Below are positions 54,773-64,000 of a DNA stretch of 64,000 bases, piece by piece. Location: positions 36,224,324 through 36,288,323 of the forward strand of contig CM042085.1 in NCBI GenBank assembly GCA_023512835.1, written 5' to 3'. Source of the DNA: Taxillus chinensis. Taxonomy: Eukaryota > Streptophyta > Magnoliopsida > Santalales > Loranthaceae. Numbering within the stretch: position 1 is the stretch's first letter; the number at the start of each line of letters is the position of its first letter. The position numbers and the translations under genes are program-made. Under the pieces are notes generated by a model. It was not told where the DNA came from and ran no database searches. It saw only the letters and a program-made list of their open reading frames with translations.

Positions 54773-56273
54773 TGATAACGTGCATTTTATGCCGTTATTC
54801 TAGTGTTTATGTAGGGTGTCTAAGAGCATGATTAGAGCCTTATTCTATTATATTTCACATATATCTGCTCTAACCCCTAGGAAGATGCTATTTGCAAATA
54901 CATGCGTTTTTAAGTTTTTGGTAGGTTTTGGAGATCACTTTGGACCAAGTATATGGTCTCAAACCAATTGGCGTGCAGAACAAACATTTCTCAGCATGAT
55001 ATCCGCTATCTCCCACAGAAGTTTCAGAGCAATCGGACGTGAAAGCCAATTGGACTGAAATGGCGTGCAAGCATATGTTTGCTTATCTGCATATCTACAA
55101 GATACAAGGAAGCTTGGGGAAGAATTTCACTAATTTGGAGGTGCACGCTAATTGGGCATATGACGTTCAAATTGACGTGCAGCCATATTTTTGCACCGAT
55201 CCAGTCGTTTTTCTATGCTGATCATTCTTTCCTAAAGGGCCTTGTCCATAGTGTGCTTGGATTGAGAGATTTTAAAGTTCGTAGTGTCATTTATCAAAAC
55301 TACGTCGTTTTATAGATGGGCTAGGGTACACTTTATAACACACATCAAGGCCCATCCATTCTCTATAAATAGAGGCTCTACACGTCCAAAGGGGAGAGCA
55401 ACACATTCTACACGTTTTTGAAGAGAGAGAGACGTTTTGGAGGCTGTTCCTGACCTAGGAGAGCAGCCGTCGCAGCCGTCGCGGATTTTGGAAACTTGGG
55501 TTAAAGCTTTGCTGTGCACATGGATAAGAAGAAGATGTTGAGCTTTTCTGCTTTGTGTTTGCTTGTAATCATGTGTGAGTAGTTTCCTTTATCTAGGGGA
55601 GCAATGTAGCCCCCTATGTTGTCAAACTAATTGATTGAATTTTGAGTTTGTTTAATTGAGATTGCATGTTTTATGGATCTGTTCTTATCTTTTAATATCT
55701 GGGCTCTACACCTGGGTTTTCTTAGCCTTAGTCTGAGGCTGATCTTTGATTCATAACTTATTTGTGATTGGTGTGACCATTATCCTGTCATGGGTATGAT
55801 AATTAGGCTTTGCATGTTGATGTCATGATGACCATTCAGGCAGACAGCACTTAGAAGGGCTGGCAATGACCAATTGTAGTACCTTGGCTTAGTTATAGCA
55901 TGTTATCAATTAAATAATCTCAAGAACCTTAAAATCAGTAGAAACAACATAGGGAGGTGAAATTGTGACCCTAGATGCATTTAATCCTTGAATCTTAATC
56001 CTAAAATCAATTTGCTTTCTTTGTTTATTCAGAAAACCAAATAAAAATTAGATCTTTAGTTATAAAAAAAGAAAACTTTTTGCCAAGACATTTTATAGGG
56101 CAAGAGTAATTGGGTGTTTTGATTTAAAAACTAGAAAACTAGGCTAATCCCAGTGGGTTCGACCCTTGCTTGCTGCTATTCTTTTAGTGCAAACTTAGGG
56201 AATTTATTATCTTGAAGAGAGATTTAACGACATTAGCTAGCTTTTTTAGAGAGGCTAAAAATCTGTCCTGTCA
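54773..56273 (+). repeat. Athila D 3' LTR
   Basis: 1501 bp, TGATAACGTGC to CTGTCCTGTCA. ACGT palindrome at 55293-55313 with one base lost in the right arm, TATAAATA at 55364-55371, GAGAGAGAGA at about 55422-55432. GCACGCTAATTGGGCATATGACG dyad module at about 55143-55165. Confidence 0.93.
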
Positions 56274-56640
56274 CGAGTTACGAACTATCGGACAAATCTC
56301 GGATGTAGTAAATACTCCTTGTTCACGGATCTCGATTGTGTAAGGGAATGGTCCGTGATAGTTTGGATTGTGGAAAGCAATACTGAGGTTAGACTCGATA
56401 ATCGTGTTGGATCTTGGATGAACAAGAGTATATGATGGATCAAAAGGTTTGATCTTGATCTTGGTTCAACGTGGTGCACAACACTTAGTAGTTTTTCTCT
56501 CTGAGTCTCTCTCTCTCTAGCGTTCGGACTTCTTGGTGAATTCTTCAAAATATCTATTTCTTGATGTATGTAAGAATCCTTTTTCTTGTGTTCAATGTAT
56601 TCCACGCTTTCAGAGAAAGAGACTAACTCCTTAGTGTATT
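56274..56640 (-). other. Unassigned segment between Athila D and copia II
   Basis: No gene supported. On the minus strand it has CT/GA tract (56503-56520) and ends at the Athila D LTR; at 56640 it joins copia II RT in the middle of the SKYTKE motif, so this is a recombination junction. It could be leader or U5 sequence of a copia element, but no LTR terminus or PBS could be recognised. Confidence 0.4.
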
Positions 56641-57392
56641 TACTTTGATCGATAAAGATCCCATCCTTCAACTGCTTAACCTCCAACCCAAGAAAGAATG
56701 AAAGTTCTCCCATCATACTCATTTCATATTCACTTTTCATCAAATGGGAGAATTTTTCACACTGCTTTTTATCCCTTGATCCGAATATGATGTCATCGAC
56801 ATAAATCTAACAATCAGCGTGATCCTTTTACTTCCTTGAGAAACAAAGTGGGGTCAATTTTGCCTTTTCTGAACTTGTTTTTGATCAGAAATTCTGACAA
56901 TGTTTCATACCAAGCTCTGGGAGCTTGTTTTAGCCCATATAGAGCCTTCTTTAGTTTGTACACCTTGTGTTCTTGGTTTGGCTCTGGAAATCCAGGAGGT
57001 TGTTCAACATAGACTTCTTCTTGGAGGTCTCCGTTAAGGAATGCACTCTTGACATCCATTTGATAAACCTTGAAGTCCTTGAATGCTGCATATTCTAAAA
57101 ACATGCGGATGGCCTTGAGACTAGCAACTGGTGCAACGGTTTCATCATAGTCAATTCCTTCGTCTTGTCTGTAACCTTTTGCCACCAGTCTGGCCTTGTT
57201 TCCGATCACAACACCATCAGCATCAAGTTTATTTCTAAAGATCCATTTCACACCAATGACTTGTTGTGATCTAGGCCTATTGACTAACTCCCATACTTTC
57301 TGTCTCTTGAACTGATTGAGCTCTTCTTGCATAGCGTCAATCCAATAGTGATCCTGAACTGCATCATCAATTACTTTTGGCTCCACTTGTGA
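56641..57392 (-). pseudogene. pol: Copia II reverse transcriptase, 3'-truncated
   Basis: [74 protein letters not shown], a shift near 56810, the catalytic YVDDIIFGS, and [22 protein letters not shown], ending after SKYTKE at about 56641. About the same protein as copia I (48400-49267), with a slightly different sequence, so a sibling element of the same family. Confidence 0.92.
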
Positions 57393-57770
57393 TTAGAAAC
57401 ACATGTATAGATTCTCATGAAGTGTGGCAGCTCTTGTTTTGACCCGTGTAGTAGGATCTCCTATTATTAGTTTAGATGGGTGGTCCTTTAACATTCTCCT
57501 TGCCTTTGGAAGGTCTTCTCTTTCTTCATGTTGAATGCCCAATTGCTCTATGTCAGATTCTTGGGCTGGTGGAGGTGACAGAGACTGAACAGGTTGAATG
57601 TTAAGGTCATGATCTTCTGTTGATTTTTGATTTGATTCTACAGCAACTGGTTCAGCTCTTTGGTCTTCAGGTTTAGGTGCATCTTCCACTGGTTCAGTTG
57701 TTGTAGGATTATTTGTGTCTTGGTCTGCTACTATGATAGTATCCTGCACTTCATTTACATTTTGGTCTCC
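57393..57770 (-). pseudogene. pol: Copia II integrase-RT linker
   Basis: Acidic linker (EDAPKPEDQRAEPVAVESNQK, EREDLPKARRMLKDHPSKLIIGD) matching 49289-49654 in copia I. TAG near 57393 ends the frame. Helps assign this fragment to the same SIRE-like family. Confidence 0.85.
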
Positions 57771-58704
57771 TTCGCATACCATGGTTAATCTCATCAAAAG
57801 AAACATGAATAGACTCTTCAACAATTTTAGTCCTTCTATTAAATACACGATAAGCCTTGCTAGTCATGGAATATCCAACAAGATATCCATCATCTGACTT
57901 GGCATCAAACTTATTCAAGTAGTCCTTGCCATTGTTCAGAATATAGCAAGTACACCCGAAGATCCTTAGGTGACCAATGTTTGGTCTCCTTCCCTTCCAT
58001 AACTCATAGAGTGTTTTCATGGCTCATTTGTTAATTAGAGTTCTGTTTTGTACATAACAAGCAATGGCAACATCTTCAGCCCATAAGGATTTTGGGAATT
58101 GAGCTCCTGTCAACATGGTTCTAGCTGCTTCAACTAAAGTCCTAATTTTTTCTTTCAAGTGACTCCAATTTGTTGTGGAGTTCTAGGTCTTGAGAAATTA
58201 TCTTGGATACCATGTTCAAAAAAAACTCTAACATTTCGAGAGAATTCAAATTCCTTGCCATGATCACTTCTAATGCATTTAATAGAGGCTCTTAACATTA
58301 GTTTTCCAATTAAATAGTTCAACAAGATTCTCAAATGTTTCAGTTTTGTTCCTTAGAAACATAACCCATGTATATCTAGTCTAGTCATCTACTACCGCAA
58401 GGAAGTACCGTGCACCGATAATGAAGACACATTTATTGGTCCACATTAGTCCATGTGTAAGTTCAAGTGGTTGTGTAATTGAGGTTTTATCCACACTCTT
58501 AAAAAAGTGTTTCCACTTTTACCTGTGACAATCCCACAAGGGTATTCTTTCTCATATACATGCTTAGGTAAGCCCTTAACCAAATCAAGAGATACCAATT
58601 TAGACATAGTCTTGAAGTTTAAATGACCAAATCTCTTGTGCCATAACCAACTAATGTCAGAGAAGCTTTGGATAGTAAAACAAATTGGTTCATTAGATTG
58701 AGCA
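57771..58704 (-). pseudogene. pol: Copia II integrase and GAG-pre-integrase
   Basis: Minus strand. From right: SDIS..HKRFGHLNFKTMSKL-like finger, the DDE core with VVDDYTR-type block near 58390, RSDHGKEFE-type block near 58265 and C-terminal LYELWKGRRPNIGHLRIFGCT, YSMTSKAYRVFNRRTK. Frames are broken repeatedly. The sequence stops at GAGCA (58700-58704), where copia I continues into TTACCAAAG; chromovirus B is inserted there. Confidence 0.88.
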
Positions 58705-59169
58705 TGTCACATCCCGGTTTTCCAACCCGAGGAGACCGGAACGTGACCCTCCCTTTACCCGGGTTTGGATAAAGGGGTGGAACACAACATACACTTCAAA
58801 ACCAAAATCACACAATTATTTAATTGAAACCATATGCCTTTATTATGTTTCAAACTTCATTACAATACCTCCCTGCTGGGTTACAATGCCTCAACAAAAT
58901 TACATAATGCAAATAACACAAAACAAAGCCACAAAACAAAACTCTTCCACCTTGGTGTTCCCACCTAACGCCTGTAGGTTCCTGCAAGAAAATACACCAC
59001 AAGAGAGGTGAGCATCCACACCTCGATGGGATCAAGTCTCCCAACCCATCCCATGCTCCTAAGATCTACATGCCATGTGTACAAGTGCGTGTCGTGTTAC
59101 AATCATTTCAACAGACAATAACAAACCACACCAGTAGTTACAATTCTCTATCACACAAGCCACAGGTGA

Positions 59170-59312
59170 TTTAACCGCCTCTCAGGCCACCGATTTAACC
59201 GCCTCTCGGGCAAAAGTAGTTTAACCGCCTCTTCAGGTAAAGTAATTTAACCGCCTCTTCAAGCCACTGGTTTAACCGCCTCTCAAGCAAAGTAATTTAA
59301 CCGCCTCTTCAG
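59170..59312. repeat. TTTAACCGCCTCT tandem array, six units
   Basis: Six copies of TTTAACCGCCTCT with 10-13 bp variable spacers, units about 23-27 bp. Located downstream of the TATA box within the LTR's transcribed part. Confidence 0.9.
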
Positions 59313-60024
59313 AGCGATACCACAGTTTATGCACACAACACACACCACGGTCACTCAAGCATAAACCAAACACTTGGTGTGCACCGTTCTAGAAGTGCAC
59401 AACCCAGCCATTCAGGCAATAGAACAAACACCCAAAGATGACATACACCAAATCACAAGTCCAGCACACAGGCACATTATCAAACACATATTAGGCATAT
59501 TCACACAGACATATTCACACGGCATTTTATCGAATACTTAATATGCACTAACCACCCAACTCCGAAATCACACCAAAACGCCTGAGGCCAACATTCATAT
59601 AGGAGGTCACACCCATATGAATTTACATATAAATAATATAGCAATAACAATAGAAACATGATAAATCCTTTACACAGGGCCTAACCTGAACAGACCGGGT
59701 GAGACAGAACCCCTACCTTAACGAAGATCCTCCTTGCTCCCGCGCTACGCCGTCCTTCCCACGCAAGACGCTCCGGCGGCAACCAGCGATTCTCCTCCTT
59801 TCCCTCTCTCTAGCTCTCTCTCTCCACGACGGCCGCAGTGGCTGAAAAACCCCTAACCCTAGAACAAGGAGTCTCCTCATCCTTATATAGACCCCCCATT
59901 ATCAAAACGACGTAGTTTTGATTACACAAGCTACCACCTTCGCTTCCATACACGCCAAAATATCCATAATTCCAACATGGTCCTTTGGGAAAAGATGATT
60001 AGAATAACAAAACTAAGGTAACCA

Positions 60025-60352
60025 TGCAAAAACATGCCTGCACGACAATTTGAACGCCAATTCCCCAATTGGCGTGCAGCTCAAATGCACTCAACTTCAC
60101 CCCAAGCCTCCTTGCATCTTGTAGGTTCAGGAAGCAAAAATATGCTTGCCGTGAAATGGGTGAATTCACGTGCGCCCAAATGCTCTGAAATTTCTGTGGT
60201 AGGTAAAGGACCTCATTCCAAGAAACTTTTTGTTCTTGCACGCCAATTGTTTGAGGCCATCTACTAGTCAAAAGTAAGCTCCAAGATCAGCCAAAATAGC
60301 TTAAACCGCCTGTATACGCATAGATCTTCCCAGGGCATAAAGTACGTTATCA
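60025..60352 (-). repeat. Athila LTR 5' fragment inside the chromovirus B LTR
   Basis: On the minus strand it starts TGATAACGTAC (Athila start TGATAACGTGC) at 60352 and continues with GGCCTCAAACAATTGGCGTGC, the CTACCACAGAAATTTCAGAGCAT region, and GTGAATTCACCCATTTCACG of Athila B/C type, with several deletions. It lies inside the chromovirus LTR, about 120 bp from its start, and stops before the ACGT palindrome. Looks like a captured U3 piece. Confidence 0.85.
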
Positions 60353-60474
60353 CTTGTCACATGCACCTCCCAAAAGTCCCCTCTTGGGCTCATCTCTTAC
60401 CTCAAACTTGTGCATCAACATCCAAGGTGTTTGTGGTTAACTTCTTACGCACGGGTTACACACTGGTCATTACA

Positions 60475-60490
60475 TCCTCTCCCCCTTAAG
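60475..60490 (-). other. Polypurine tract of chromovirus B
   Basis: On the minus strand CTTAAGGGGGAGAGGA directly before the LTR start TGTAATGACC, preceded by TTCGAGGACGAAAAG, the typical chromovirus pre-PPT sequence. It fixes the LTR boundary and orientation. Confidence 0.88.
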
Positions 60491-63400
60491 ACTTTTCGTC
60501 CTCGAAAAGAAATGACATACGAGGAAAACAAACACAAGCTACCCATTTGCCACACGGCGAGCCACAACACCCAAATGGGTCATACACCGCACATTGTACA
60601 CAATAGACAATAACATAGTGCCACCACAGTCCATAACCACATGCATCACAATCTATGGAAACACATCCACATGTCACAAATACCCATCACAGCACATTTC
60701 ATTAACACATTCAATATAAATAAAAGTCAAAAAGTCGAAAGGAAATACAAATACACCAGCCAACAGCACCCCTTCCACCCTTAAGATTGTTCGTCCTCGA
60801 ACAACTGTCAAGGCACGCATCATGGATTCGCGTTTCCATATTTCCTCCATAGGACGTGTCGTCCTTGAAAAGACAAGACACTTTCCATAATGCACATGCT
60901 GATGCACATCGTCCACAACCATTCACATACCCGTGATGAAGATATCACACAAGAACACACATGAAGGCACGTACCCACAAACCCAATACGACACAAAGAT
61001 GATAGGAAACACATATTCTAAACTCACAAACAATCCTTGTTCTCCTCACCTAACACATGTCACAAGCTAAAACTCACAAACAATCCTTGTTCTCCTCACC
61101 TAACACATGTCACAAGTATTCACATGTCACGACGGTGTACGACATATACGCCATCCCCAACATGTACGTTTAACAAATCACATAGGTCACAGACCAACTC
61201 ACATCATAAACACCACTACAAGGAACAAAGCACAAATAAAACACTACTACACGTTTAACGTTCCACTACCCACTCGCTGACACCATACAAACTCATCCGC
61301 AGGGAGTTTCCTCACAACCTTCCCACCTTTGGACTTTTCGTCCCCGAAAAGAGAAACCAAGTAGCAAACATCACGGGAAGATTAAAGCAACACATAACAC
61401 CCATGAGCATAACAAGAACTAGAGCTTGGCCAATTAGCGCTGACAACAATGCACGTGAGCAAGTCCGACAATAGTGAGGTCGAGAAACCTCCCATAGATT
61501 CGCTAAGACCCCGACAATCGAACAAGGCCAACACCATCAGCCTAAGCGCATCCCATTAGAAGCAACACTCCCAATTAAAGGTACCCCAATAAGAACCCAC
61601 CACTAAGATTTGATGCAACGGACACCAACAATTTACCACGCAGCCCACACCCCAGATGTAGACCGCACCCTTGCAGCAAGCACCATGAGGTCACAATGAA
61701 ATACAACCAACACCAATGATGGCCCTCCATGCTTACAATCCAGGACACAAGTATACTAGGATGAAGTTTCTATTCAGATACGATCAGCATGATGCCCAAT
61801 GGAGTCCAGGATGACAAATTCAAGGCCATACACAACCACGACAAGACCAAAAAGCTACTAGCGAGGCTAACACAATCCACCAATGTTGAGAATCTACTAA
61901 AGAATCCTCTGAACCAGAACGTCACATAAATAACGCCTCCTTAACTATGGTCGATAGGGATCCACCAAGGGCCCACACAGCCTCACAATGGAGGCTTATG
62001 TTACAACCCAAGTGATAACGCCTTATCGATCGGGACATTCCATGCGGACAGGAATTCTTTGACGCTTTGGGTAGTTCCCAACAACGTAGTTCTCTCCACC
62101 CTGGAAAAGCCTCCTACCGCAACATGACAATAACGGAATCCTCGGTGTCACCACTCACAGGTCACAAAGGAATTCTTTGCCTCCGGGACATACTCCACCT
62201 CATGGCCCACTAACCCTGCTATACCAGCCGTCACGTCCTATCTCAACACACCAACAAAACACTTTCAAACGACCAAGAAATGCTCGGGCTCTAGCCTCGG
62301 CTTAATGTGATCATCGCCATTCCTCCGGGTGGCACAGGAAACAAGACATGCAAACGCCCGATTCGGGACCTTCACGTAGTTCCCAAACACACCAACACCT
62401 TGATAACGTGAACCGTCTCCCTTACCGCGTGATACTTGTACCCGAAAGGTTTTCAAGAGCACAAATGTGAGTCATCCGCCTTACCAGCCTTGCTCTAAAA
62501 CATGCACCTTTGTGACATCCGCCCGATATAAATCGCTCCCCAAGGAGTAGCACTAATACCCCTTCCAAGCAAAAACTGCCAACTGACTCAATTCTGGGGA
62601 TCAAACAACCCCCCCGTTGTTTTTTTTTTTAACTTACCAACAGTTTAATAACACCAGACAAGGAAGAACATAAACAATCATCACTTCTAACACTCTTCCT
62701 CATCCTCACACCACAGTTACTATACCAATACACCATGCCTCATCCTTCTCTACGCGTATGTGTCGTAACACCCACACGTAGCACTCCGCTATATACCTCT
62801 ACCACTTATGCAATACATACAACAACACAATGCCGCATTTTCGCACATTCTCAACACATGCAACGAAACACAAGACTCTGACGAGTAGAACGTACCAATT
62901 TTTATTTTATTTTTATTTTTATTTTTTTTATTTTTTTTATTTTTACACCTTCTCCTCAAGATACACACCAAAGGAATGGCCCTACCATGCACAAGCACAC
63001 CAGACCCCTAGAGAAATGTTTTCCGATGTGGGTAAAAAGCCCGAACAAGGCCTGCCAAATCTCACTTGCTTACCTCTTTTTACCAATTGGATGCATCGGG
63101 CACGACCCTTGAAACCCACTCACACTGATAGTTGAGCTCCAAACACTTCACATTTTACACGTGTGCATCCCCATTTCACAACATGTTCTAAGAACATCAC
63201 TCATGGTCTTTCACACTCGACAAACATGACACATGGCCCTTGCTTGACCATCCGAGAACCCAGAACACCTATATAGTTACTAACCGTAACTTGCAACGAC
63301 CACTCTAGCCAACAAGATAACACTTCAAGGACTCTAAGAGCAAAGTATACTAGCCTGCGTTTTCCCCTCAACCACAACGCTTGGAAAAGAAAGGTAACCA

Positions 63401-63920
63401 TAGAAATATCCCTTTCAAGTAGTACTCCAACACATACCTCTATCTGCTTAAGGACATATTTCTATTAATCAAGGTTGCCAAGGAGGTGTCACACAATAAC
63501 CCACAAGCCATCACTTCACACCTCAAGCTCTACTAACTAGCCAATCTAAATTTCCTCCCACCGGCAAAAAGGTAGCCTACAAGATTTGGTCACTCGATTA
63601 TCAACACGTGCCAAAGTTGAATACCACTCACATATAAAATCAACACCCATATATATTCATTAGTTACTTATTATTCTTCTAGCGTTATGAATCTATATTT
63701 ACTCTTTTTTTACTTATTTATTTCCTAACAGGTCACCAACCACATCCATTCGAAATGCTAACTCAAACGGGACATGATAAAGTCCACCCGCCTCACATAA
63801 CTAGTACGAGACTCAACCGACAACCCACCAAAGGGGCACGATACCACCAATGAAGTTCTGTCTTGCTCTTCTACGGGCCTCACTAGCTAGTCCTCCAGCA
63901 TCACTCCCGGTCCTACCAAA
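60491..63920 (-). other. Non-coding interior of chromovirus B
   Basis: 3.4 kb with no supportable gene. Around 60490-61350 there are repeated TTCGAGGACGAA-type boxes (about 60494-60514, 60790-60803, 60861-60875, 61330-61350) followed by purine runs, as if the pre-PPT region was amplified. A duplicated 45-bp block AACTCACAAACAATCCTTGTTCTCC occurs at about 61021 and 61072. A T/A low-complexity tract is at 62898-62945 and T10 at 62623-62632. Confidence 0.55.
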
Positions 63921-63962
63921 ACAGATCGTACGAAGATGTCCGACTTTTCCACAGAGGCGACA
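63921..63962 (-). pseudogene. gag: CCHC zinc knuckle (gag remnant) of chromovirus B
   Basis: CRLCGKVGHLRTIC on the minus strand, matching CX2CX4HX4C, with basic residues before it. Such a knuckle is the nucleocapsid signature of LTR-element Gag. Neighbouring sequence is open for a short distance but nothing else is recognisable before the window ends. Confidence 0.6.
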
Positions 63963-64000
63963 CCGTCTTGCTCGTGGCACACTCTCTTTTCCAAAGTCTC

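Larger units (their letters stand above)
53305..56273 (+). mobile_element. Athila copy D, 5'-truncated
   Basis: Only the last part of the long 3' UTR (53305-54772) and a complete 3' LTR (54773-56273) are present. The left junction is abrupt inside copia I gag; the right junction is the normal LTR end CTGTCCTGTCA followed by CGAGT. There is no 5' LTR, PBS or coding sequence, so truncation occurred after or with insertion. LTR subtype as copy A. Confidence 0.9.
58705..60474 (-). repeat. Chromovirus B 3' LTR
   Basis: 1770 bp; on the minus strand TGTAATGACC at 60474 to GGATGTGACA at 58705. ACGT palindrome at 59901-59922, TATATAA box at 59889-59883, CT tracts 59802-59823. A six-unit array at 59170-59312 and an Athila-derived U3 stretch at about 60025-60352 are embedded. 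Same family as the solo LTR at 8080-9657. Confidence 0.9.
58705..64000 (-). mobile_element. Chromovirus B, 3' LTR and interior (runs off the edge)
   Basis: Minus strand. 3' LTR 58705-60474 preceded by a polypurine tract, interior to the right edge. The left flank is copia II at GAGCA (58700-58704); the second flank is outside the window. In 60491-63900 no RT, integrase or protease could be recognised, but a CCHC knuckle is near 63921-63962. The element is therefore either heavily decayed or a large non-autonomous (LARD-like, gag-bearing) derivative. Confidence 0.7.

Noticed and set aside
59170..59312. CRISPR-like array
   Set aside because: Six short units with 10-13 bp degenerate spacers in a plant LTR; a minisatellite.
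62830..63135. Frame with an aromatic Phe/Tyr run that looks like a membrane segment
   Set aside because: Caused by the T/A low-complexity tract at 62898-62945; no start context, no conservation.

Overview
The window is repeat-dense plant nuclear DNA. The elements are the Athila, chromovirus (Tekay/Del-like) and SIRE/Maximus-like copia LTR retrotransposons usual in angiosperm heterochromatin. LTRs of about 1.5-2.3 kb carry TATA boxes and GA/CT tracts, primer-binding sites match plant tRNA-Asp or initiator tRNA-Met, and most reading frames carry stops. No host protein gene, rRNA or tRNA gene was recognised. A eudicot pericentromeric region is plausible, but the species cannot be named from the sequence.

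Layout, left to right. 1-2968 and 12974-17835: minus-strand chromovirus 'A' (LTR, PBS, gag, protease, RT, RNase H, truncated integrase), split by plus-strand Athila element A (2969-12973), whose pol is itself split by a chromovirus-type solo LTR (8080-9657). 17836-20873 plus 32088-32190: a minus-strand gene with a plant-transposon-protein-like N-terminal region and a C-terminal Ulp1/C48-like protease domain, ending just upstream of copia-type polypurine tracts and an LTR. It is split by minus-strand Athila B (20874-32087, perfect 5-bp target duplication). 32521-45887: plus-strand Athila C, inserted at the promoter side of that gene between two copies of a ~375-bp segment. 46270-53304: degenerate minus-strand SIRE-like copia element I. 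53305-56273: 5'-truncated plus-strand Athila D. 56641-58704: minus-strand copia fragment II. 58705-64000: minus-strand chromovirus 'B', 3' LTR and a mostly non-coding interior reaching the right edge.

The most interesting content is the extra, non-gag-pol gene. Athila C has, downstream of integrase and in sense, a decayed ORF with the same two-part architecture as the copia-associated minus-strand gene. Athila B keeps only its last ~61 codons. A Ulp1-like SUMO/NEDD8-type protease module therefore sits in the 'third ORF' (env-like) position of an Athila (Ty3/gypsy) element and apparently also of a SIRE-like copia element. A second unifying theme is promoter structure: a palindrome of the form CAAAACNACGTNGTTTTG lies upstream of the TATA box in LTRs of otherwise unrelated families, and a second dyad family built on GCACGCCAATTGGCGTGC is likewise shared between Athila and chromovirus LTRs.

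Nothing here appears autonomous: every gag-pol set carries nonsense changes (mostly C-to-T or G-to-A relative to sibling copies in the window), frameshifts or deletions. Divergence figures are counts by eye, not computed alignments.
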